From an uncultured Tateyamaria sp. (GTDB taxonomy: Bacteria; Pseudomonadota; Alphaproteobacteria; Rhodobacterales; Rhodobacteraceae): a stretch of DNA of 64,000 nucleotides. Positions 56,778-64,000 of the stretch are shown here, piece after piece. The notes beneath the pieces were generated by a model, which saw nothing but the letters and a program-made list of their open reading frames with translations, made no database searches and was not told the origin of the DNA. Where the stretch lies: the NCBI GenBank assembly GCA_905480645.1, contig CAJQRC010000049.1, forward strand, positions 1 to 64,000, in the 5' to 3' direction. The number at the start of each line of letters is the position of its first letter. The first letter of the stretch is position 1. A program made the translations under genes and the position numbers.

Positions 56778-57965
56778 ATGACAATCCCAGACATCACTAT
56801 TGAACCACCGCGTCTTGGCGAACCTTACTTATTAACGCCGGGTCCGCTAACCACGTCCTATGCCGTTAAAGAAGCGATGTTGCGTGATTGGGGCAGTTGG
56901 GACGATGACTTTCGCGGTATTACATTAGAAATCCGTACAAGGCTTCTGGACCTTCTTGGGGAAGGCAAAGAAGAATTTGATTGTGTACCCATGCAGGGTA
57001 GTGGCTCATTTTCCGTGGAAGCAATGCTGGCGTCATTCATACCACTTGACGGCAAAACATTGGTTTTGGCCAATGGAGCTTATGGTTTGAGATCTGCTCA
57101 GACTTTGAAGTATCTTGGACGAGATCACACTCTGCTGGATAAGGGTGATTATCTACCTCCACGTGGTGATGAAGTCGCTGAAATTCTGAAAGATGACCCT
57201 TCAATCTCACATGTAGTTGCTATTCACTGTGAGACGAGTTCAGGAATATTAAATCCAATTGAAGAGATTTCGGAAGCAGTTTATGCCGCCGGGTGCAAAC
57301 TGTTGGTAGATAGCATGTCCGCGTTTGGAGCAATTGACCTGAAGCCAAGTGAAATTCGCTATGAGGCAATTGTCAGTTCGGCGAACAAATGCATCGAAGG
57401 TGTCCCGGGTTTTGGTTTTATCATCGCGCGCAAAGATGAATTAGAAGCTGCTAAAGGGAATAGTCATTCTCTTAGCCTCGATGTTCACGCCCAGTGGGCG
57501 CATATGAACAAAACGGGTCAGTGGCGTTTTACACCTCCAACGCACGTTGTTGCTGCATTCCTGGTAGCCTTGCGTTTGCACGAGGCAGAAGGTGGCGTCG
57601 TTGGTCGGGGTAATCGCTATTTTGAAAATCGCGATGTGGTAGTGTCTGGTATGCGTGAACTGGGGTTTGAAACGTTACTTAAAGACCGGTGGCTGTCTCC
57701 GATCATTGTGACTTTTTTTTGCCCGTCGGATGAGAATTTTATATTTGAAAAATTTTATGAACTGATGAAAAACAAGGGGTTCATAATTTATCCAGGCAAG
57801 CTAACTGCAGTAGATAGTTTCCGGGTTGGTTGCATTGGCCAAATGGATGAAAACGTAATGTTGCAGGTTGTTGCTGCGGCTAAAGGAACACTGGAAGAAA
57901 TGGGCGTTACAAGCGCTGCTCCTCCAGCTATTGCACTTGAAGAGCGCGCCAAGCTGGCCGCCTGA
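56778..57965 (+). CDS. phnW: 2-aminoethylphosphonate:pyruvate transaminase
   Basis: PLP enzyme converting 2-aminoethylphosphonate and pyruvate to phosphonoacetaldehyde and alanine, 395 residues. Visible: LLTPGPLTTSYAVKEAMLRD (19-38) and RDWGSWDDDF, VDSMSAFGAID (177-187) and the PLP lysine Lys204 in SSANKCIEGVPGFG. The ATG at 56778 is used (CGGAG upstream); a TTG precedes it by one codon. It is the first gene of the LysR-controlled operon phnW-phnA-phnY, where the following genes show that phosphonoacetaldehyde is oxidised and not cleaved by PhnX. Confidence 0.94.
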   Translation: MTIPDITIEPPRLGEPYLLTPGPLTTSYAVKEAMLRDWGSWDDDFRGITLEIRTRLLDLLGEGKEEFDCVPMQGSGSFSVEAMLASFIPLDGKTLVLANGAYGLRSAQTLKYLGRDHTLLDKGDYLPPRGDEVAEILKDDPSISHVVAIHCETSSGILNPIEEISEAVYAAGCKLLVDSMSAFGAIDLKPSEIRYEAIVSSANKCIEGVPGFGFIIARKDELEAAKGNSHSLSLDVHAQWAHMNKTGQWRFTPPTHVVAAFLVALRLHEAEGGVVGRGNRYFENRDVVVSGMRELGFETLLKDRWLSPIIVTFFCPSDENFIFEKFYELMKNKGFIIYPGKLTAVDSFRVGCIGQMDENVMLQVVAAAKGTLEEMGVTSAAPPAIALEERAKLAA

Positions 57966-57986
57966 TCCAAACAAAGGAAGCACTTG

Positions 57987-59231
57987 ATGACTATTAAATC
58001 ACCCATCGTGGCCAATGGACGCGCCTATCCTGCTCCAAAGGTTTGTGCGATTTCGATTTGCCTTGATGGATGTGAGCCAGAATATCTGGACAAAGCTATT
58101 GCAGACGGCTTGATGCCGACATTACAGCGGATGCGTGAAACAGGCACTGATCGTCTGGCGCATTCTGTAATTCCATCCTTCACAAACCCTAATAATTTGT
58201 CGATCGCGACAGGCCGTCCGCCCGTCGTGCACGGTATTTGTGGCAACTACCTCTACGAACCGGAGACGGGCGAAGAGGTAATGATGAATGACGTCCGTTT
58301 TTTGCGAGCACCCACTTTGTTCAGTAAGTTTTATGAAGCTGGTGCTCGAGTTGCTATTGTGACTGCTAAAGATAAATTGCGTGCTTTACTTGGAGCAAGT
58401 TTGAAATTTGATGAAGACCGAGCGAAATGCTTTTCAGCGGAAAAATCTGATATAACCACTCAGGCGGAGCACGGCCAGGAAGTGGCAAGCGACTGGTTGG
58501 GTATGGAAAAACCGGATGTTTATTCTGCGGAACTGTCTGAATTTGTGTTTGCGGCAGGTGTTAAGCTGTTGCGTGAGTGGAAGCCGGACGTAATGTATTT
58601 GACAACGACGGATTATGTTCAACATAAATATGGGCCTGATCAAGCCGAGGCGAAATCGTTTTATCAAATGTTTGATAAGTATCTGGCAGAACTCGATGCT
58701 ATGGGCGCGGCTATTGTGGTGACTGCCGATCATGGTATGAAACCCAAGCATCATGCGGATGGAAGTCCTTCTGTCGTTTATGTACAGGATTTATTGGACG
58801 AATGGCTGGGTGAGGCTGAAGCAAGGTTAATTCTGCCGATCACAGATCCATATGTTGTTCACCATGGTGCATTGGGCTCGTTCGCAACGGCCTATTTGCC
58901 TGAAAGTGCAAATCAGGGCGAAATTATTTCCAAGTTGCGTGCAACGGATGGTATAACTGATGTATTAACCAAGGCTGAAGCTGTCGCCCGATACGAACTT
59001 CCAGCCGATCGAATTGGTGACATTATTTTAGTTTCTGGTGAAAATATCTGCATTGGGACATCTGAGCACCGTCACGATCTCGCGGCATTGGATGAACCTT
59101 TGCGTAGCCATGGTGGTCTTACAGAACAGGAAGTACCGTTTATTGCAAACCGTGTACTGCCTTTGCCAGAGCGGCCTGTGCTTCGCAATTTTGATGCTTT
59201 CTTTTATGCCACAATAGCGGCAGCTTTATAA
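57987..59231 (+). CDS. phnA: Phosphonoacetate hydrolase
   Basis: Alkaline-phosphatase-superfamily C-P hydrolase giving acetate and phosphate, 414 residues. Metal and nucleophile residues match: Asp28 (CLDGCEPEY), Thr66 nucleophile in SFTNPNN, Asp209 and His213 ([11 protein letters not shown]), Asp248-His249 in [11 protein letters not shown]. Start at ATG 57987 with AAGGAAG upstream. It lies between phnW and phnY. Because C-P cleavage gives free phosphate without Pi-starvation control, such operons can be substrate-induced through the LysR protein. Confidence 0.94.
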   Translation: MTIKSPIVANGRAYPAPKVCAISICLDGCEPEYLDKAIADGLMPTLQRMRETGTDRLAHSVIPSFTNPNNLSIATGRPPVVHGICGNYLYEPETGEEVMMNDVRFLRAPTLFSKFYEAGARVAIVTAKDKLRALLGASLKFDEDRAKCFSAEKSDITTQAEHGQEVASDWLGMEKPDVYSAELSEFVFAAGVKLLREWKPDVMYLTTTDYVQHKYGPDQAEAKSFYQMFDKYLAELDAMGAAIVVTADHGMKPKHHADGSPSVVYVQDLLDEWLGEAEARLILPITDPYVVHHGALGSFATAYLPESANQGEIISKLRATDGITDVLTKAEAVARYELPADRIGDIILVSGENICIGTSEHRHDLAALDEPLRSHGGLTEQEVPFIANRVLPLPERPVLRNFDAFFYATIAAAL

Positions 59232-59245
59232 TTATGGATGGAATA

Positions 59246-60694
59246 ATGAGCAAACCAGAGATACGCCATGAAGGCATGCGGATTGGTGGAGAGATAGTCT
59301 TTACCGATAAAGTAGTTGAGGTGAAGTATCCATATACTGATGAAGTCATTGGTACCGTCCCAGCGGGAACTGCGGAGCATGCGGCCAAAGCTTTTGAGAT
59401 CGCTGCGAACTATAAATCTTCACTTAGCCGCTATGAGCGAAGCCAAATTCTCCAACGGGCTGGCGAACTTATTGGAGAAAAGCGTGAGTTTCTAGCCAAA
59501 TGGCTGACGTTAGAGTTGGGCATTTGTCACCAGCATGCCATTTATGAGACAAAACGTGCTCAGGACGTTTATCAATTCGCCGCTGCTCAGGCTTTGAATG
59601 ATGACGGCGAAATCTTTTCATGCGATCTCACGCACAATGGAAAAGAGCGTAAGATCTTTACAAAGCGCGAACCAGTAAAAGCAATTTCGGCTATTACGCC
59701 CTTTAACCACCCACTAAATATGGTAAGCCACAAGATTGCTCCGTCGATTGCGACCAATAATTGCATGGTTTGTAAACCAACCGAATTAACGCCACTAACC
59801 GCGATTGCATTGGCAGACATTTTATATGAAGCTGGTCTTCCGCCAGAAATGTTCCAAATCGTAACGGGTTTGCCAGAAGATATCGGTGAGGAGATGATGT
59901 TGAATGAACATATCGATATCATCACGTTTACTGGTGGTGTACCGGTTGGGAAGTTAATCGCCTCTAAAGCCGGTTACAAACGCCAGGCATTGGAATTAGG
60001 TGGAAATGATCCACTGATTGTCTGTAACGACCTCACCGATACTGACCTGGAAAAAGCTGCAACAATAGCGGTTGCCGGAGCGACAGGAAATTCAGGCCAG
60101 CGCTGTACTGCGATAAAACGTATTCTTGTTCAGGAAAGCGTTGCTGACAAGTTTGTACCTATGGTTCTGGAAAAGGCAAAGGCGATTAAGTTTGGTGATC
60201 CACAGGATCCTGAAACGCAGCTTGGGTGCGTTATCCATGCTCAGGCGGCCGAGCTTTTTGAAAATCGCGTTTTTCAGGCGGAAAAAGAGGGTGCAGAGAT
60301 CCTTTATCACCCTGGTCGAAAGGGTGCATTACTACCTCCAATTGTTGTGGATAAGGTTCCCCATGGTAGCGAATTGGTAATGGAAGAGACATTTGGACCA
60401 ATTATTCCAATTGTACGCGTGCCTGATAATGATGAAGAGGTCATGGTTATCTCAAATTCAACAGAGTTTGGGCTGTCTTCCGGGGTGTGCACTAATGATT
60501 TGAACAGAGCCATTTCCTACATTAATGGCCTTGATGTTGGTACCTGTAATATATGGGAACAGCCGGGATACCGGATTGAAACATCTCCTTTCGGTGGGAT
60601 TAAAGACAGCGGTAATGCCGTTAAAGAAGGTGTTACTGAGGCGATGAAATTCTTCACCAACGTAAAGACTTATTCGCTCCCTTGGCCGAACTAA
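59246..60694 (+). CDS. phnY: Phosphonoacetaldehyde dehydrogenase
   Basis: NAD-dependent aldehyde dehydrogenase, 482 residues, oxidising phosphonoacetaldehyde to phosphonoacetate. Catalytic Cys287 is in [11 protein letters not shown] and Glu250 in LELGGND. Positions agree closely with the S. meliloti PhnY. The N-terminus [11 protein letters not shown] supports the start at 59246; an ATG twelve bases upstream is also in frame and gives four more residues. A terminator hairpin follows. Confidence 0.93.
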   Translation: MSKPEIRHEGMRIGGEIVFTDKVVEVKYPYTDEVIGTVPAGTAEHAAKAFEIAANYKSSLSRYERSQILQRAGELIGEKREFLAKWLTLELGICHQHAIYETKRAQDVYQFAAAQALNDDGEIFSCDLTHNGKERKIFTKREPVKAISAITPFNHPLNMVSHKIAPSIATNNCMVCKPTELTPLTAIALADILYEAGLPPEMFQIVTGLPEDIGEEMMLNEHIDIITFTGGVPVGKLIASKAGYKRQALELGGNDPLIVCNDLTDTDLEKAATIAVAGATGNSGQRCTAIKRILVQESVADKFVPMVLEKAKAIKFGDPQDPETQLGCVIHAQAAELFENRVFQAEKEGAEILYHPGRKGALLPPIVVDKVPHGSELVMEETFGPIIPIVRVPDNDEEVMVISNSTEFGLSSGVCTNDLNRAISYINGLDVGTCNIWEQPGYRIETSPFGGIKDSGNAVKEGVTEAMKFFTNVKTYSLPWPN

Positions 60695-60727
60695 GGGTAC
60701 TCGATTACTGACTAAATCTACTCCAAT

Positions 60728-60759
60728 GTGAAACCCATGATATAGGGTTTCACCTTTTT
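60728..60759 (+). terminator. Intrinsic terminator after phnY
   Basis: GTGAAACCC (60728-60736) and GGGTTTCAC (60745-60753), a perfect 9-bp stem with an 8-base loop, then CTTTTT. It lies between phnY and the PbfA-like gene, whose start is 12 bases beyond. It may attenuate, not fully end, the operon. Confidence 0.88.
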
Positions 60760-60771
60760 AAGTGAGGTAGC

Positions 60772-62127
60772 ATGTCCCAGACACTTGTGCATACCGAAGG
60801 TGAGTCTAACACTTCATCGGCGCGAAAAAAATGGCTTGAGAAAACAAGTGGAGAGAAATCTAATCCGCTTTTGAAAAGAGATGCTGCAGTCTTTTTGCAT
60901 CAAAGCCTGTCTAGTCCCTGCGTAAGTACAATCGCTAAAGCAGAAGGGATCTGGATCGAAGATCTGGATGGGCGTCGCCACATGGATTTCCATGGTAATT
61001 CAGTACATCATATCGGCTGGGGTCATCCCAAATTAATTGAGGCTATTAAATCTCAATTAGATGATTTACCCTTTGCACCGCGCCGTTTTACCAATGAACC
61101 TGCAGTGGAGCTAGCGGAGAAGCTGGCTGGTATTGCCCCAGGAAATCTTGGGAAGACCCTATTCACAACGGGTGGGTCTGATGCAAATGAGGTGGCCCTG
61201 AAAATTGCTCGCGCAGCTACGGGTCGATTTAAAACAGTCAGTTTTTGGGATGCGTATCACGGCGCTGGTTTTGGAGCAGCAAGTGTTGGAGGTGAAGCAA
61301 CTTTCCGCAGTCACATTGCAGGTCCTTTGTTGCCAGGGGCCGAGCATGTTGCACCTTTTGCCTGCTATCGTTGCCCTTATAATCATGCAGGTCCGGAAAC
61401 TTGTGGACTGGCCTGTGCAAATATGGTTGATTATGTCCTTGGGCGTGAAGGTGACGTTGCTGCAGTGATTGCGGAACCGATGCGTGCTGTGCCTTATGTG
61501 CCGCCCGTAGGTTTCTGGAAAGCCGTTCGAGAGGCATGCAATCGACATGGTGCTTTGCTTATTATGGACGAAATTCCAACAGGTTTGGGAAAAACTGGAA
61601 AGATGTTCGCGTTTGAACATGATGACATCATTCCAGATATAGTTACGATAGGTAAAGCTTTGGGTGGTGGCGTGCTTCCCATTGCGGCCTGCATTGCAAG
61701 GACCGAGCTGGATGTATGTGGTGATTTTGCTATCGGTCATTATACGCATGAGAAAAACCCAGTAACCGCCCGCGCGGCTTTAACGACTATCGAAATTATT
61801 GAGGAAGAAGGTTTGGTAGCGCGTTCGGAAGAATTAGGCACTTACGCTATGAGCCAGCTTCAGGACCGTTTGGATGATCTTGCAATCGTAGGGGATATTC
61901 GAGGACGCGGTTTAATGTTTGGTGTCGAGATTGTTCTGGATCGCATTGACAAAACGCCTGGTAACGATCTTGCAGAAAAAATTTATTATGCGTGTTTGAG
62001 TGCTGGGTTAAGCTTTAAGATATCTCAGGGCAGCGTTCTGACACTTTCGCCGCCACTGACCATTTCACGTACTGATCTGGATAGGGCACTTGATATTGTG
62101 GTGAACGCGATACGAGAGGTTGCGTGA
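60772..62127 (+). CDS. pbfA: PbfA-like (R)-1-hydroxy-2-aminoethylphosphonate ammonia-lyase
   Basis: Class III aminotransferase-fold PLP enzyme, 451 residues, with Lys295 (VTIGKALGGG) as the Schiff-base lysine and MDEIPTGLGKTGK. In phnWAY/phnWX clusters the class III member next to PhnW is PbfA, which eliminates ammonia from (R)-1-hydroxy-2-aminoethylphosphonate to give phosphonoacetaldehyde, widening the substrate range. Assignment here relies on operon context and family fold, not on a recognised active-site difference, so an ordinary aminotransferase remains possible. It overlaps the EamA gene by 4 bases. Confidence 0.75.
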   Translation: MSQTLVHTEGESNTSSARKKWLEKTSGEKSNPLLKRDAAVFLHQSLSSPCVSTIAKAEGIWIEDLDGRRHMDFHGNSVHHIGWGHPKLIEAIKSQLDDLPFAPRRFTNEPAVELAEKLAGIAPGNLGKTLFTTGGSDANEVALKIARAATGRFKTVSFWDAYHGAGFGAASVGGEATFRSHIAGPLLPGAEHVAPFACYRCPYNHAGPETCGLACANMVDYVLGREGDVAAVIAEPMRAVPYVPPVGFWKAVREACNRHGALLIMDEIPTGLGKTGKMFAFEHDDIIPDIVTIGKALGGGVLPIAACIARTELDVCGDFAIGHYTHEKNPVTARAALTTIEIIEEEGLVARSEELGTYAMSQLQDRLDDLAIVGDIRGRGLMFGVEIVLDRIDKTPGNDLAEKIYYACLSAGLSFKISQGSVLTLSPPLTISRTDLDRALDIVVNAIREVA

Positions 62128-62963
62128 CCTTAGCCATAGGTCTTTTGGTACTTTCCGCGGCTTTATTGCATGCAGTTTGGAATGCCTTGGTAAAGGGGTC
62201 TGATGATAAGGCCATTGTTCTTGGTTTAATTTCTCTTGGCCATGTCATACCGGGGCTTTTTATCGTGATGGTGGTTCCGCTACCACCCATAGAGTCGGTC
62301 CCTTACATCATCGCATCAACGATCATTCACTGGGTTTATTATTTCCTGTTGAATACTGCCTATCGTATTGGCGATTTTAGTTTAATTTATCCAATAGCAA
62401 GGGGGTTGGCACCCGTTTTAATAGCGCTGGGTTCACAAATCTGGATAGGTGAAAAACTTCCTGTTTTAGCATGGACTGGAATTTTGACCGTGTCCGGTGG
62501 AATAATGATATTAACGCGTGGCAGTTTTAGTGGTGCAATACCGCCTAGTGCTATAGTTGCTGCTGTCGGTGTCGCCTTAGCTGTGACAGCATATTCACTG
62601 GTTGATGGAGTAGGTATCAGGATTTCAGGTAATGCTCTGAGTTACATTGGTTGGCTCTTTGTTAATGAGATTTTTGTGGCTGCGTTTATTTTCTCTTCAC
62701 AATTTAGACGACTTCGTGTCGTATCAGTACGAACTCTTTACATAGGCTTTGCAGGAGGAGTGATTTCTGGGTTGGCTTACGCAATGGTTCTTTATGCAAA
62801 GACACTTGCTCCACTTGGAATTATTTCTGCACTTCGTGAAACATCTGTTATATTTGCAGCAATAATTGGGGTAATCTGGTTTAAGGAAGGCCCCAGAAAC
62901 CAGCGTCTTTTTGCGGCCTTAATTGTTGTTGTTGGAATTGGACTTATAGCGGTGTCAGCATGA
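62124..62963 (+). CDS. EamA/DMT-superfamily transporter
   Basis: A 279-residue ten-helix membrane protein made of two EamA repeats (ALLHAVWNALVKGSDDK at the start and SALRETSVIFAAIIGVIWFKEGP near the end of the second). Members export or import amino acids, nucleotides or sugars. Lying between the PbfA-like enzyme and the GlpD-like oxidase in one operon, it may move a phosphonate or a product. The start overlaps the pbfA stop and the end overlaps the next start by 4 bases each, so it is tightly coupled. Confidence 0.85.
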   Translation: MTLAIGLLVLSAALLHAVWNALVKGSDDKAIVLGLISLGHVIPGLFIVMVVPLPPIESVPYIIASTIIHWVYYFLLNTAYRIGDFSLIYPIARGLAPVLIALGSQIWIGEKLPVLAWTGILTVSGGIMILTRGSFSGAIPPSAIVAAVGVALAVTAYSLVDGVGIRISGNALSYIGWLFVNEIFVAAFIFSSQFRRLRVVSVRTLYIGFAGGVISGLAYAMVLYAKTLAPLGIISALRETSVIFAAIIGVIWFKEGPRNQRLFAALIVVVGIGLIAVSA

Positions 62964-64000
62964 TAAGTGGGATTTTGAATAACTTGGATGGGCAGCATTT
63001 TGATGTGGCTATTATTGGTGCAGGCATAAATGGAGCCAGTGCCGCTCAACATATAAGTGCTGCCGGATACCGCGTTTTAATCGTGGATCAAGAAGATTTT
63101 GCGAATGGGGCTAGCAGTCGGTCCAGCCGTTTGTTGCATTGTGGTTTGCGTCATCTGGCAAATGGATCAAGCGTTTATGAAATCCTAATGCGGCCGGATA
63201 AGCTGCTTCGTTCGTTGAAAACTGTACGCGATGATATGGTTGCGCGTGACGAAATTGTCCAAACTATTCCTGATCGCGTCAAAGCGATAAATTTTTGTTT
63301 GCCAATCTATCAGAGTGACACGTATGCGCCATGGCATTTGGATTCTGCATTCGCAATGTTGCGTCTATCCAGCCCTGCAGGTGTTCCGCTTGATTATCGT
63401 CGTTACAGTGCAAATCAATTGGATCAAGTTCCAATTGCCCCGTGGTTTAGGGATGTTGAACAGTTGCGCAGTGTTGTAGTATTTCGCGAATATATATTTG
63501 ATTGGCCGGAACGGATTGCCTTGGATGCGTTATTTGATGCCCGTCGTATGGGGGCGGAAGTCCACAATTACGTAAAAGTTGTATCACTGCGGCAAGACAT
63601 CTCTAAAGACATCTGGAAATTAAAACTCCAAGATGTGTCCAAAAAGGACAATGTGCAGGAAGTGACCTCCACTCTTGTGCTCAATCTATCAGGGGCTTGG
63701 GTTGACACCGTCGTTGGTAGTACCGGGCAAAATACATCACAAAAATGTATGGGTATAAAGGGGATCCACATTGCAGTGCAATTACCGCCTGAGTTTATCG
63801 ATTGGGGTATATTCACTTATAACAGTCTTGGTGAGCCACTTTATTGCTTGCCTTGGCGCGGCATCCATTATGTTGGTCTGACCCGCACGCCCCATATGGG
63901 TGATGCAAGTGGAGTTTTCGCCACTGATCAAGAAATAGACTGGATGCTCAGAGAAACCAATCGTTGCTTGCCCGCTTTAGGTCTGACGCGCACGGATATT
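62960..64000 (+). CDS. GlpD-like FAD-dependent oxidoreductase, cut by window end
   Basis: Open from ATG 62960 (ATGA overlap with the EamA gene) to the last base, 347 residues seen. The FAD motif VAIIGAGINGAS (16-27) and the following NGASSRSSRLLHCGLRHL match the glycerol-3-phosphate dehydrogenase (GlpD/GlpA) fold. GlpD usually acts on glycerol-3-phosphate with quinone as acceptor. In phosphonate operons other flavoenzymes (DAAO-type PbfB/C/D) act on amino- or N-methyl-phosphonates. A GlpD-type protein here could oxidise a glycerol-phosphonate or simply glycerol-3-phosphate. The C-terminal domain that would help decide lies outside the window. Confidence 0.75.
   Translation, partial: MISGILNNLDGQHFDVAIIGAGINGASAAQHISAAGYRVLIVDQEDFANGASSRSSRLLHCGLRHLANGSSVYEILMRPDKLLRSLKTVRDDMVARDEIVQTIPDRVKAINFCLPIYQSDTYAPWHLDSAFAMLRLSSPAGVPLDYRRYSANQLDQVPIAPWFRDVEQLRSVVVFREYIFDWPERIALDALFDARRMGAEVHNYVKVVSLRQDISKDIWKLKLQDVSKKDNVQEVTSTLVLNLSGAWVDTVVGSTGQNTSQKCMGIKGIHIAVQLPPEFIDWGIFTYNSLGEPLYCLPWRGIHYVGLTRTPHMGDASGVFATDQEIDWMLRETNRCLPALGLTRTDI

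Noticed and set aside
60772-62127. Ordinary omega-amino acid transaminase instead of PbfA
   Set aside because: Not excluded, but the place beside phnWAY favours PbfA; kept as a stated alternative at reduced confidence.

Overview
The window comes from a marine aerobic anoxygenic phototroph, most likely a pelagic member of the Roseobacter group (Rhodobacteraceae, Alphaproteobacteria). The evidence is a photosynthesis gene cluster in the alphaproteobacterial order (ppsR/ppaA, bchFNBHLM, lhaA, puhABC, bciE, acsF, puhE, hemA, cytochrome c2), together with DctPQM TRAP transport, a urease operon, a PotDABC-type ABC transporter and a phnWAY phosphonate operon. By eye the DNA is AT-rich for this group; GC was not computed and the species is not identified.

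Layout. 1-2.4 kb: a GH25 lysozyme-like lipoprotein (-) and a small envelope pair, a YqjD-like and a holin-like protein (+). 2.6-25.0 kb: the photosynthesis block. idi-bchP-bch2-bchG-ppsR-ppaA run on the minus strand, and bchF through cytochrome c2 run on the plus strand as one tightly overlapping train. The divergent ppaA/bchF gap carries three TGT-N12-ACA (PpsR) palindromes. The outer two overlap the presumed -35 elements of the two divergent promoters. The genes for Mg-chelatase I/D, bchCXYZ, puf and crt are not in the window, and nor are bchE and bchJ, so the visible ring-E cyclase is the O2-dependent AcsF+BciE type. 25.4-35 kb: accessory and housekeeping genes: a Sel1-repeat protein, a decayed TRAP-permease/IS3-like remnant, a SnoaL-like protein, HtpG, an aldo/keto reductase, an SDR and a TPR-sulfotransferase fusion. 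35.2-40.1 kb: ureDABCEFG (-). 40.3-41.4 kb: two small unknown or regulatory genes. 41.5-46.0 kb: a DctPQM-OsmC-P450 operon (-).

46.3-48.6 kb: a SOUL haem-binding protein, a secreted small protein, and a long gene-poor stretch. That stretch holds three hairpins with CCUCCC (anti-Shine-Dalgarno) loops and a textbook UUCG-loop terminator, which I read as CcsR/cuckoo-like small RNAs. 48.6-55.7 kb: a MetE-like methyltransferase, an agmatinase-family hydrolase and a PotDABC-like transporter, whose second permease has an odd extra membrane helix and acidic tail. 55.8-64.0 kb: a divergent LysR regulator and a phosphonate operon (phnW, phnA, phnY, a PbfA-like PLP lyase, an EamA transporter and a GlpD-like flavoprotein cut by the window end). 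This operon would turn 2-aminoethylphosphonate, and probably its hydroxylated form, into acetyl-CoA or acetate plus phosphate and ammonia.

The theme is nutrient scavenging (urea, phosphonate-P, amines, organic acids) combined with light-driven energy supplementation. No tRNA, rRNA or CRISPR array was recognised.
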